Of a DNA stretch of 64,000 nucleotides, positions 54,901-64,000 are shown piece after piece. Each line of letters starts with the position of its first letter. Position 1 is the first letter of the stretch. Below the pieces are notes generated by a model. It ran no database searches. It was given only the letters and a program-made list of their open reading frames with translations, and was not told the DNA's origin. The position numbers and the translations under genes are program-made. The stretch is from Macrostomum hystrix (taxonomy: Eukaryota > Platyhelminthes > Macrostomidae): positions 15,866,001 through 15,930,000 of the forward strand of contig CATNEN010000038.1 in NCBI GenBank assembly GCA_950097015.1, given 5' to 3'.

Positions 54901-55198
54901 ATTCCCTGGAAAGCGAACTCAACTAAATAAATATTCACCTCGCCAGCATGTCCACAACAATAGTCCGATCACTAAGGTGCGTGAATACGAAGGCGCTCAA
55001 GTCTTCCAGTGATTGCACCAGAAACAGCTGATAGAAGTCAACGGCCTGGGCCAACAAGCTCAGCACCTCGATGGCATTGTTGCGCACTATATCAATATTT
55101 TTTTGCGCCTCGATTCGCAGCGCCATCTCGTTCATATCGTTTTGCTTTTTAAGCTCATCGTTGACAAGTAACGGGTTGACGCGCTTCTCACTGGCCAT
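51959..55198 (-). CDS. CK1-like pseudokinase, five exons, 570 residues
   Basis: Exons are 55198-54939, 54844-54289, 53573-53256, 52642-52458 and 52352-51959; phases 2, 0, 0, 2 match and the sum is exactly 571 codons. Exon 1 is a helical N-terminus. Exon 2 holds a kinase N-lobe-like region: a possible ATP Lys in VLVLKIEAL and the hinge-like YLCMEQLGPNLHYL, as in casein kinase 1 (MDLLGPSLEDL). Exon 3 has VVHNAVEPFN where CK1 has HRDVKPDN, so the catalytic Asp is lost, and ATVFDPKDRF in place of DFG. It then has GHPRFASHIRMKGGQPHPMH and DLESAFYTLIALLTNNLPWD, the CK1 subdomain VIII-IX pattern. Exons 4-5 code a helical C-terminal region I do not recognise. It is probably catalytically dead and a scaffold or regulator. 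Intron 2 holds MITE copy 3 and intron 3 holds two SINEs. Confidence 0.78.
52832..52915 (+). mobile_element. SINE family A head
   Basis: GGGGTTGTAGCCTTAGTGG ... GATTCGATCAACGACTCC is a tRNA-Val-like head (anticodon loop CTAACGA, acceptor stem pairs). It is followed directly by the inverted 3' end of a family-B SINE and lies in intron 3 of the pseudokinase gene. Confidence 0.6.
52975..53225 (-). mobile_element. SINE family B, inverted copy
   Basis: On the minus strand: CTGAGCTCGATTCCGCGGTT (B box), GCAGCCGCGGACAG, TTACGCCCTTGTGATCC, then CTGCGTACAGTATGTGTGC and AGGAGTCACCGAAATGGGC, aligning with the copies at 7140 and 8365. It begins 31 bp after the pseudokinase exon 3 donor, and its reading-through creates a false extension of that exon. 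Confidence 0.65.
53800..54195. mobile_element. Foldback MITE family, copy 3
   Basis: Left half (ATCGTCGAGATATTCTTGTC, 53889 on) and right half (AGAATCGTTGAATATCTCGT to GGTGGCGATTGGTTGAATAT) are inverted relatives. The right end, read in reverse, matches the left end of copy 1 over more than 100 bp by eye. It lies inside intron 2 of the pseudokinase gene. Confidence 0.62.
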
Positions 55199-56865
55199 GA
55201 TTGTGAGGGTTTCAATTGTTTGACTTCGAACTAAACGTCAAATGATCTGCTGGTTCACGCAAAACTTTTTTTTCTGAAACACAAGATTGAGAAGGTTCTT
55301 GTGTGCTCACGAGTGCTTTTTATCAAAGACTCATTTCTAGATCGGCTTGGATTCCGTTTGTAACTATGAGAACAAGCGCGACTGAAATAAAGCAAAAATC
55401 CTGTAAGGATAGTCTGATTTTGACATAGACATTTTTTCCGCACAAAGTTCTGAGTTGACATGATAGGCAAACTTTAAACAAATTTCTTCGGAGAATACTG
55501 ATTTTACTTGTAAAATATTTTTTAGACTGACATTCCCTGAGTCCCCAGTTTTTACCATAGATACTTTTCAGAACTGCCACGACTTGATGCCAGCTGCCAG
55601 CTGTTCTGTCACATTTTCGACAAGCTGATTGATGACAGCATCGATCTGATGAGAGCGGTCTCGTGAGTTAACTGGCATTTATTCGCTCCCATTCCAGATG
55701 CTTTTTATGTATTTTCATCGCTTATAAAAGCCAGTCAGTCCCGGTTTGCTTGTCTGAATTCCCAAAAAGCGAGACTGCTATTCGTGACTCTGCTAGTATC
55801 CTTTCAAGTGTTCGTGCATATCAATAAGAAGCCTTACAAAGCTACTTACTTATCGATAGCAGGAACGTCAGAAAACTTCCTAATATGCAATTGACGTCAC
55901 AACGCAGCCCAACAGTCTAAAAGTGACATTACAACACAACTTAATAGTATTGAAGTGACGTAACAAGTAACAACACAACCCAAGAGTATGAAAGTGATTT
56001 CATAATACTGCCTAGTACTACAATCCAACAACAATAATTCAAACTGACAAGTATACAGTAGATAGTAAGAAATCAAATCAAGTCCAGCTGTAGTGAGTCA
56101 GGTGTACAGTGTACAGCTTTTGAGTCCGTGGACAGGGCAGGCCACAATACTCACCCCAGTCAGAAGCTGAACTATTGGGTTGCTAACTTACAAAGCCACA
56201 CCAAAACCCAATGGAAAATAGAAAGCGAAAATGCGCTCAAATTACTCGCTCGCGCCACAAATTTATTTCACAGTCGTAAAAAGACTGTCGCTTAATACTC
56301 GCTGAAAGTTTCGATCTGTGAGCGCGATTTTGTTGCTACCTTCGTCGCTTAATTTGTTGCCAGATTTGTAACTTTAAGTGTCAAATTTGAGCAACAATGT
56401 GGGTGAAAACTTTGAGTGACAAATTAGAGATAAAAACATATACGGACTTTTACGGAAATACGGACTTTGTCCTTGCCTTTGATCTTCGCCGACGCCGCCA
56501 CCGACTCCGCCGCAATGCAATTATAATAATTCTGTCTAGTGTCGAGAGATTTATGGCCCTGTGAATTTATGATCCTAAAGCACAGAATCATCAGAATCAA
56601 ATAAAAATTCAGCTAATTGGACAGCGCCGACACTTTCACATCCAGCCGCTCTTGAAGCTCCAATATTATTGGAGCGACAATACGAGCACTTCTTGTTTGT
56701 CTCCCAGTTGGTGCCTTGCCTGAGACGTCAAAAATCTATAGTGAAAGTACAGACCCATCATGGCCTATATTAATGTTTGAAGCCGTATGAAAATAATGCA
56801 AGACGAAATAGAAGTTACAGATTGTGAAATTGATTTACTTTAACTTGTGCAGGCCGGTCTCGCGG
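55199..56865. other. Gene-free region upstream of the pseudokinase
   Basis: No supported gene. It should contain the pseudokinase promoter. The ORFs at 55255-55580 (minus) have no recognisable domain. Confidence 0.4.
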
Positions 56866-57240
56866 ACGAAATTGAAGTTACTAATCGGGTACACACGAGC
56901 ATCCCCCTCCCCGCGGGTGGAATTGAAGTTACTAATCGGGTACACACGAGCATCCCCCTCCCCGCGGGTGGAATTGAAGTTACTAATCGGGTACACACAC
57001 GAGCATCCCCCTCCCCGCGGGTGGAATTGAAGTTACTAATCGGGTACACACACGAGCATCCCCCTCCCCGCGGGTGGAATTGAAGTTACTAATCGGGTAC
57101 ACACACGAGCATCCCCCTCCCCGCGGGTGGAATTGAAGTTACTAATCGGGTACACACACGAGCATCCCCCTCCACGCGGGTGGAATTGAAGTTACTAATC
57201 GGGTACACACGAGCATCCCCCTCCCCGCGGGTGGAATTAA
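56866..57240. repeat. 51-53-bp minisatellite
   Basis: About seven copies of a unit running GAATTGAAGTTACTAATCGG GTACACACGAGCATCCCCCT CCCCGCGGGTG, differing mainly in the number of CA pairs (ACACAC/ACACACAC). Very low divergence suggests an active variable-number array. Its open frames are not genes. Confidence 0.9.
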
Positions 57241-58808
57241 AGTTACATAGTTTGAAATAGAAGTTGAAAACCAATATTTGGCAATATTAGGAGTAAAAAT
57301 GCTATTTTTTGTCGCTCATTACTTGTGAAACTCGCGGGGAAAGTTTCAAAATAAGTAGTAAGATCTGTAAAAGGATTTTAAACACGTTTACAGTAAGACA
57401 GCTTCAGACAGAGACATCGAAGTCAGGGCTATACAATGCTATCCTCACGGTAATCCGATATTCTATTTCATAACATACGAATTATAAAACTGAAAATTTG
57501 CTTAAAAATATACCGAATAAATGAGCTCCAAAACAGTTTCATCCCTAAAATAGTTATTTAAGCTTCATAGATCACAACGTGCTACTCACAATAATAATAT
57601 GAAATGGGTTCTGGGAAATTAAAAATCTCTAAAACAAATCTGGCCTAAGACAGCTCTTCAATATCTTCCTGGAGTTGGAATCGGCTTAGGGATTGAACCG
57701 GGCAGAGAAAAAACTGAATATTAAAACAGGTCTACTTTAATAGAAGTTTATGGCATCAGATGGTAATTAGCATGTCCCAGAATTTACCCCGCTATAAATT
57801 AATATATATTCTTGTCACCGAATAGAAAATAAACAAAATATAAAGTTTGTTTCTTAGAAAGGTACAAAATCAAAGTTTTTTTTAAACAACTATGAAGTAA
57901 TGTACAAAATTCAAAATACCAATTACAGAGACAAAAAACTAAAAAAACAGAACAGTAAAAAGCAATAAATATCAAATTCAGTTTGGTCAATGCACACAAC
58001 ACCACTTAGTTCTTTGATTAATTATATTTATTATAAGCACAATGTAAAAAATAACTACTTCCGTGATCAACCCACAGCTCCGAGCCGAGGATGAAAAGTA
58101 AGACATATAATAATAATAATTAAATAAAAATAAAACACAAATCGCCCCATAGTAGAAACAAAAAACACCTTTAATTAAACCTTTAATAAAGTTATAAACG
58201 GAAAAGACTGAATTAAGGCGCGGAACTGCACTTTTACTTTGCTATGCAATTTTTGTTAGAACAAAAATAATTAGGACAAACTCTAAGCTAAAATGCCAGT
58301 TTGTCTATGATAATATCATTACTGGTTAACATCAACTGATCGGTTATTTCATTGCTGTCTATCGATTAACATAAGCGGTCGATTGATCTAACGAAGCAGT
58401 CATTTTGATCCACCAATATATTTTTATTTATTAATCGATGCTTTCACTAGATCGAACAATGCCTTTAACAGATTGAATAATGCTATAAATTGATCAATAT
58501 TTCTTTAAACTGATCAATCACAACATTCACCGAATCAATCAAGACTAAAAATGCATCAACATTTCCCTGACTTGGTTGATCAGGTATTTAAATAATAAAT
58601 CAATATGTCAATTAATCAATCCAATCTGTTAATCAATCAATTATTTCTGTAACTTAATAAATCAGTGCTGCTAATATATCAAAGGACTACTTTATTTGAT
58701 CAACCAATGCTGTCAACTGATAAAGCTAAGCGAGTAAGTTGATAATTTATTTTAGGAAAACATTATAAATTGATCAAGCAGTCAATAAAAGTTGCTTTCA
58801 GCCATCAA
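57241..58808. other. AT-rich 3' flank with degenerate ATCAAT repeats
   Basis: No gene supported. From about 58330 to 58800 words such as TTGATCAATC, TGATCAACCAATGC and GAATCAATCAAG recur every 25-40 bp, a heavily decayed tandem repeat next to the 3' end of the Kintoun-like gene. Confidence 0.5.
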
Positions 58809-61800
58809 TCAATCATCGTCCAATTCGAAGATAACGCTACTAGTCAGCTGGGAGACACTGCCAACAAGGGACGACGAGATTTTCGAGCGAGAAAAAGACC
58901 CAGAAGCACTGCCGGGCATAGTCGGCGGTGGCGGAGACAGCGGTGTCTCAGCAGCTGCCGAGACTGCCGCGGCGGCGGCGGCGACAACTTCAGAGTCGTC
59001 CAGATCGACGATATCGCCAGTCTCGCAGTCTTCTCCGTCGTTGTCGTCGTCATCATCGTCGTCGATGCCATCCTTAGCGTAGGAAGCCGACGAGCTGCTG
59101 CAACCTTCGGAGATTCGGCGAACTCGCCCGGCGGCGCCTTTTCCGCCCGCCGCCGAAGCCGGAGCATCTGCCGCCGCAGCGGCCGAGGTGTCGCTATTGT
59201 GCCGACGCCGGCGGGTCTCTCGCTGCTTCTGACGCTTCTTGCGATTGCGCAAAGTGTGATGGAAGGCGCTGATGCTGGCGTTGATGCTGCAGATTGGGCG
59301 ACACACGCTTTGATTGCTACTGACAGTAGGATTTTAGTAATAATAATAATACTTGGTAACAATTGATTACACCTGCCCCAATCGGGCTAGATGTGCAGCC
59401 GACAGCACAGCCAAAGCTATTGCGTGGCGCATCTGAAGTCTGCGTACGGCTGTTCAGTCCATGGACCGGGGGGACGCCACACCCACCCTCAATTATTCCA
59501 GATAATGTTGGTACCCATTTAACAGCTGGGTGAACTGAAGCAATGCAGAGTTAAGCGTCTTGCTAAAAGACATGTCTTTGTGCACAAATTGTTCCAGTGG
59601 AGTCGGGAATCGAACCCCCGACCAGTGAATAGGAATATTCCAAATGTGATAAGCGACGCACGCACTAACCTGTAATTGGCCGATTCAACGTGATCTGAGA
59701 ATGACACGGATCGATTGAGCAGCAAATGCTGCGGCTGCTGTTGCTGGCTCTGACTGCTAGACAATGAGCTAGATAGGTCATCAGAGGAAGATAAAGATGG
59801 GCTGCGGGTGAATTTGAGAATGCCCTGAAGGCGAGACTGGGAGGCCTGCTGCTGCTGCTGTTGCTGCTGCTGCACCGAAGGTGGTGGAACAACAAGTTTG
59901 TCGCGCACATCCTCGCCCTGGCCGTCAAGGCGCACAGTTAATCGGTCGGCGCACAGCTCGGTGACAACCAAGCCGCTGGTGGGGACGGAGCAGCCGCCAG
60001 CGGGTGGCAGGACAACTGGCGCCGGACTCGCCGGCGCAGCGTAGCGGGCCAGACAGTCCGCCAGTCGCCGGCTGGGATTTGGCATGTTGAAGAACTGCAA
60101 ATTGGCGGCATCGACAGCCGAAGCCGCCCTAGCCAGTGCCGGCTGAGCTTGCAATGTGAGTTCGTCAAGCCAAGTGTCTTTGCGGGGCTTCGCTAAACGA
60201 ACAACTAGATTGTCGGGGCCAATCTGCGAGTAAGAAAGAAAAAAAGTATTTGTATCATATAAAAGAGCGATTGAAAGTGTAAGTGGACAGCGGGAAGGGT
60301 AAATTCAAGGACGACTAGGAGTAGAAGGACGGGAAACTACATTTATGGAAAAAAATTAAATCTGGTTTTTGCGAAAAAAATACACAATGTAGATAGTAAA
60401 TTTTCAGTTCTCTGATATATTTGGAGACAGCTTTTGATTGGAAGCAGATACAAAGCTGTTCTTTTGATATAGCTTGCCTAACATGTCGATCTACCGAATT
60501 TTATAAAGTTTTGTACATTACAAGTACGTAGTCTCCCGTCCTTCTACTCCTGTTGGTCCTTAGGTAAATTATGGAGCGGATTAGCTAGCTGAGAGCGGAA
60601 AATATCCAGTAGAGAGCGGATTAGTCAGTAGAGAGCGGAAAATATCCAGTAGAGAGCGGATTTGTCATTAAAGAGCGGAAAATATCCAGAAGAGAGCGGA
60701 TTAGTCAGTAGAGTACGGATTAGTCAGTAGAGAGAGGATTAGTCAGTAGAGAGCGGAAAATATCCAGTAGACAGCGGATTAGTCAGTAGAGAGCGGAAAA
60801 TATCCAGTAGAGAGCGGATTTGTCATTAAAGAGCGGAAAATATCCAGTAGAGAGCGGATTAGTCAGTAGAGAGCGGAAAATATCCAGTAGAGAGCGGATT
60901 TGTCATTAAAGAGCGGAAAATATCCAGAAGAGAGCGGATTAGTCAGTAGAGTACGGATTAGTCAGTAGAGAGAGGATTAGTCAGTAGAGAGCGGAAAATA
61001 TCCAGTAGACAGCGGATTAGTCAGTAGAGAGCGGATTTGTCATTAAAGAGCGGAAAATATCCAGTAGAGAGCGGATTAGTCAGTAGAGAGCGGAAAATAT
61101 CCAGTAGAGAGCGGATTTGTCATTAAAGAGCGGAAAATATCCAGTAGAGAGCGGATTAGTCAGTAGAGTACGGATTAGTCAGTAGAGAGCGGATTAGCAA
61201 GCTGAGAGCGGAAAATATACAGTAGAGAGCGGATTAGTCAGTAGAGAGCGGAAAATATCCAGTAGAGAGCGGATTAGTCAGTAGAGAGCGGATTAGTCAG
61301 TAGAGAGCGGATTAGCAAGCTGAGAGCGGATAATATCCAGTGGAGAGCGGATTAGTCAGTAGAGAGAGGATGAGTTACTAGGGAGCAGAAAAGATCCCGT
61401 AGAGGGCGAAAGGGATCCATTTGAGAGCAGACTGTAGAAGAAAGCGGAATATAGCGGCAAAGGCTAAGTGAAGAGCACAAGTGAAAACTTTTCTGCGGAA
61501 GAAGAAACTGGGAATCAGCAGATAAGCTATGAAACTAAAAAAAATATGACGGAATAAATTGAAACGAAGGCAAATCCCTAAATCAAATAGATAGGTTTTC
61601 CCACCTGCAAAGTTTCGAACTCAAGCGCAGACGACTCCGGCTGCATCACGGCCAGGCTGTAGTTGCTGCGCCATCCGCCGGCGCCGACGCTGGCAAAACT
61701 GACGGCCCAGCGGCAGCCGGACGAAGCTGGCAGATTGTCAACCGGCTGGACTGTCTCAGCCGAGATGTTTTTGACACCGACTAGCAGGGTCACGTGACCA

Positions 61801-62170
61801 TCAGTCTGGCGGCACTGAATGGAGCCGGGCAGTCGGCCGGCGCGAAATTCGGACTGCGGCTGCGGATGCTCCGCCACAGTCGAATGTTCTTTGGCGTCGG
61901 CGCCAGCTGAGGAAGCTGGAGCATCGGGTAGTTCCTGAATTAATGGGGCTGCCTGCTGCTGCTGTCGCTGCAGCGGCTGCTCTGGCCGTGAAATGCACGG
62001 CAAAACCAGTGTCAGGAGGTGAGTCTTGCGATCGAATTTCGCCGAGCCGTTGTCCTCAGTGACGGCGCAGGGCAGGCGCAGCTCCAGTTTGTAGGCTACA
62101 GGCCGCTGGCAACTGACGCGAAGTTGGCGATCTTCAACGTCGACATCGATGGCCTGAGCGGTGGAGACGC
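58809..62170 (-). CDS. Kintoun/DNAAF2-like dynein assembly factor, C-terminal part
   Basis: Exons are 62170-61605, 60223-59670 and 59319-58809; phases 0 and 2 match and the last ends in TGA. The first visible exon starts after an acceptor (TTGGCAG), so the PIH1 N-terminal half lies beyond the window. It codes a CS-like domain with YKLELRLPCAVTEDNGSAKF and LLTLVLP, the pattern of Kintoun and PIH1 proteins. The second exon opens with NLVVRLAKPRKDTWLDELTL and later has LQGILKF, a Ser-rich run and RSVSFSDHVE, like the conserved GILK/SVSF motifs of Kintoun. The last exon is basic (RKKRQKQRETRRRRHNSD), then Ala-rich and acidic (IDDDDDDDNDGED). Kintoun acts in the cytoplasm with HSP70/HSP90 to preassemble axonemal dynein arms, so the species has motile cilia. 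A poly-Gln tract sits in exon 2. Another PIH family member is possible. Confidence 0.78.
59385..59625 (-). mobile_element. SINE family A, inverted copy
   Basis: On the minus strand the tRNA-like B box (GGGGGTTCGATTCCCGACTCC region) is followed by a body ending in CCCCCCGGTCCATGGACTGA, ACAGCCGTACGCAGAC and GCCACGCAATAGCTTTGGCT. It aligns with the copy at 20447-20705. It fills most of the last intron of the Kintoun-like gene. Confidence 0.62.
60577..61375. repeat. Intronic 20/21-bp minisatellite with higher-order structure
   Basis: Alternating units AGAGAGCGGATTAGTCAGT and AGAGAGCGGAAAATATCCAG. A longer block including GCGGATTTGTCATTAAAGAG recurs with a spacing of about 239 bp (60658 and 60897). 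It lies in the intron between the exons at 61605 and 60223 of the Kintoun-like gene. Confidence 0.88.
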
Positions 62171-62199
62171 CTGCCAATGATGATGAGAGAATGAAGATT

Positions 62200-64000
62200 C
62201 AGGTAGAATAGTACTTAAATTCAGGTAGGATAGACCAAAGGTTCAGGTAGGATAGATATGAAGATTCAGGTAGGATAGACCCGAAGATTCAGGTAGGATA
62301 GACCTGAAGATTCAGGTAGGATAGACATGAAGATTCAGGTAGGATAGACCCGAAGATTCAGGTAGGATAGACTTGAAGATTCAGGTAGGATAGGCATGAA
62401 GATTCAGGTAGGATAGACATGAAGATTCAGGTAGGATAGACCCGAATATTCAGGTAGGATAGACCCGAAGATTCAGGTAGGATAGACCCGAAGATTCAGG
62501 TAGGATAGACCCGAAGATTCAGGTAGGATAGACCCGAAGATTCAGGTAGGATAGACCCGAAGATTCAGGTAGGATAGACCCGAAGATTCAGGTAGGATAG
62601 ACCCGAAGATTCAGGTAGGATAGACCCGAAGATTCAGGTAGGATAGACCCGAAGATTCAGGTAGGATAGACATGAAGATTCAGGTAGGATAGGCATGAAG
62701 ATTCAGGTAGGATAGACATGAAGATTCAGGTAGGATAGGCATGAAGATTCAGGTAGGATAGACATGAAGATTCAGGTAGGATAGGCATGAAGATTCAGGT
62801 AGGATAGACCCGAAGATTCAGGTAGGATAGACCCGAAGATTCAGGTAGGATAGACATGAAGATTCAGGTAGGATAGACCCAAAGATTCAGGTAGGATAGA
62901 CATGAAGATTCAGGTAGGATAGACCCAAAGATTCAGGTAGGATAGACATGAAGATTCAGGTAGGATAGACCCGAAGATTCAGGTAGGATAGACCCAAAGA
63001 TTCAGGTAGGATAGACCTGAAGATTCAGGTAGGATAGACATGAAGATTCAGGTAGGATAGACATGAAGATTCAGGTAGGATAGACCAAAGGTTCAGGTAG
63101 GATAGACATGAAGATTCAGGTAGGATAGACCCGAAGATTCAGGTAGGATAGACCTGAAGATTCAGGTAGGATAGACATGAAGATTCAGGTAGGATAGACA
63201 TGAAGATTCAGGTAGGATAGACCTAAAGATTCAGGTAGGATAGACATGAAGATTCAGGTAGGATAGACCCGAAGATTCAGGTAGGATAGACATGAAGATT
63301 CAGGTAGGATAGACCCGAAGATTCAGGTAGGATAGACATGAAGATTCAGGTAGGATAGACCCGAAGATTCAGGTAGGATAGACCCAAAGATTCAGGTAGG
63401 ATAGACATGAAGATTCAGGTAGGATAGACCCGAAGATTCAGGTAGGATAGACCCAAAGATTCAGGTAGGATAGGCATGAAGATTCAGGTAGGATAGACCC
63501 GAAGATTCAGGTAGGATAGGCATGAAGATTCAGGTAGGATAGACCCGAAGATTCAGGTAGGATAGACCCGAAGATTCAGGTAGGATAGACCCGAAGATTC
63601 AGGTAGGATAGACATGAAGATTCAGGTAGGATAGACATGAAGATTCAGGTAGGATAGACATGAAGATTCAGGTAGGATAGGCATGAAGATTCAGGTAGGA
63701 TAGACCCGAAGATTCAGGTAGGATAGACCCGAAGATTCAGGTAGGATAGACCCGAAGATTCAGGTAGGATAGACCCGAAGATTCAGGTAGGATAGACCCG
63801 AAGATTCAGGTAGGATAGACCCGAAGATTCAGGTAGGATAGGCATGAAGATTCAGGTAGGATAGGCATGAAGATTCAGGTAGGATAGGCATGAAGATTCA
63901 GGTAGGATAGGCATGAAGATTCAGGTAGGATAGGCATGAAGATTCAGGTAGGATAGGCATGAAGATTCAGCTAGGATAGGCATGAAGACTCAGTCAGGAC
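62200..64000. repeat. 23-bp minisatellite running off the right edge
   Basis: At least 75 tandem copies of GATTCAGGTAGGATAGACCC plus GAA, with CCCGAA, CATGAA and GGCATGAA variants. It starts about 30 bp upstream of the first visible Kintoun-like exon and continues beyond the window, so it is intronic if the gene extends to the right. Each unit contains CAGGTAGGA, a splice-donor-like word, but on the strand opposite the gene. Confidence 0.92.

Noticed and set aside
58770-59366. Plus-strand and other-frame ORFs over the last Kintoun-like exon
   Set aside because: The minus frame ending at 58809 joins in phase with the previous exon and has a sensible basic-Ala-acidic composition; the others are shadows.
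62200-64000. CRISPR-like array
   Set aside because: Repeats of 23 bp follow each other directly without spacers, and the context is animal nuclear DNA.

Overview
The window is nuclear DNA of an animal, most likely a bilaterian invertebrate. It has GT-AG introns whose phases match between exons, metazoan genes (Su(var)3-9 type H3K9 methyltransferase, midkine/pleiotrophin-like secreted protein, septin, DNAAF2/Kintoun), tRNA-derived SINEs, a BEL/Pao retroelement, Helitron-like elements and many minisatellites. I cannot name the species; the repeat load would suit a flatworm or other lophotrochozoan, but that is a guess.

Left part (1-11.7 kb): a BEL/Pao gag-pol ORF runs leftwards and off the left edge (1-4806). 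Its 5' control region carries a perfect four-box heat-shock element, followed by a 30-bp minisatellite. Next is a four-exon secreted S1 serine protease (6349-9690, minus) with SINEs in its introns, then a repeat-rich stretch with a 61-bp inverted repeat.

Middle-left (11.7-25 kb): four TRMT10C-like (mitochondrial RNase P subunit 1 / SPOUT methyltransferase) genes lie in tandem on the minus strand. Two are near identical at both ends but strongly different in the centre. Next come a Su(var)3-9-like chromodomain + SET gene, then a dead Crypton/DUF3504-type tyrosine recombinase split by two copies of one MITE, each with its own perfect 8-bp target duplication.

Centre (27.8-36.2 kb): two Helitron-like elements of about 4.2 kb sit exactly head to tail. 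Each carries the same two unrelated minisatellites (23 bp and 18 bp). A third, truncated relative with a different minisatellite ends at 42882. Between them lies an intron-bearing but broken gene (36429-39715) that combines zinc fingers, a degenerate tyrosine-recombinase-like region and a PWWP domain, with two coding minisatellites.

Right part (42.9-64 kb): midkine-like gene (+), DUF1330-like gene (-), septin (+), a five-exon CK1-like pseudokinase (-), and the 3' part of a Kintoun-like gene (-) whose introns are filled with minisatellites, one array running off the right edge. A foldback MITE family has copies at about 42.0-42.4, 50.3-51.2 and 53.8-54.2 kb. The genes look like unrelated neighbours and not a functional cluster, except the TRMT10C-like array, which is a local duplication.

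All exon joins were deduced by eye from splice sites, phase and family similarity. No search or alignment was run.
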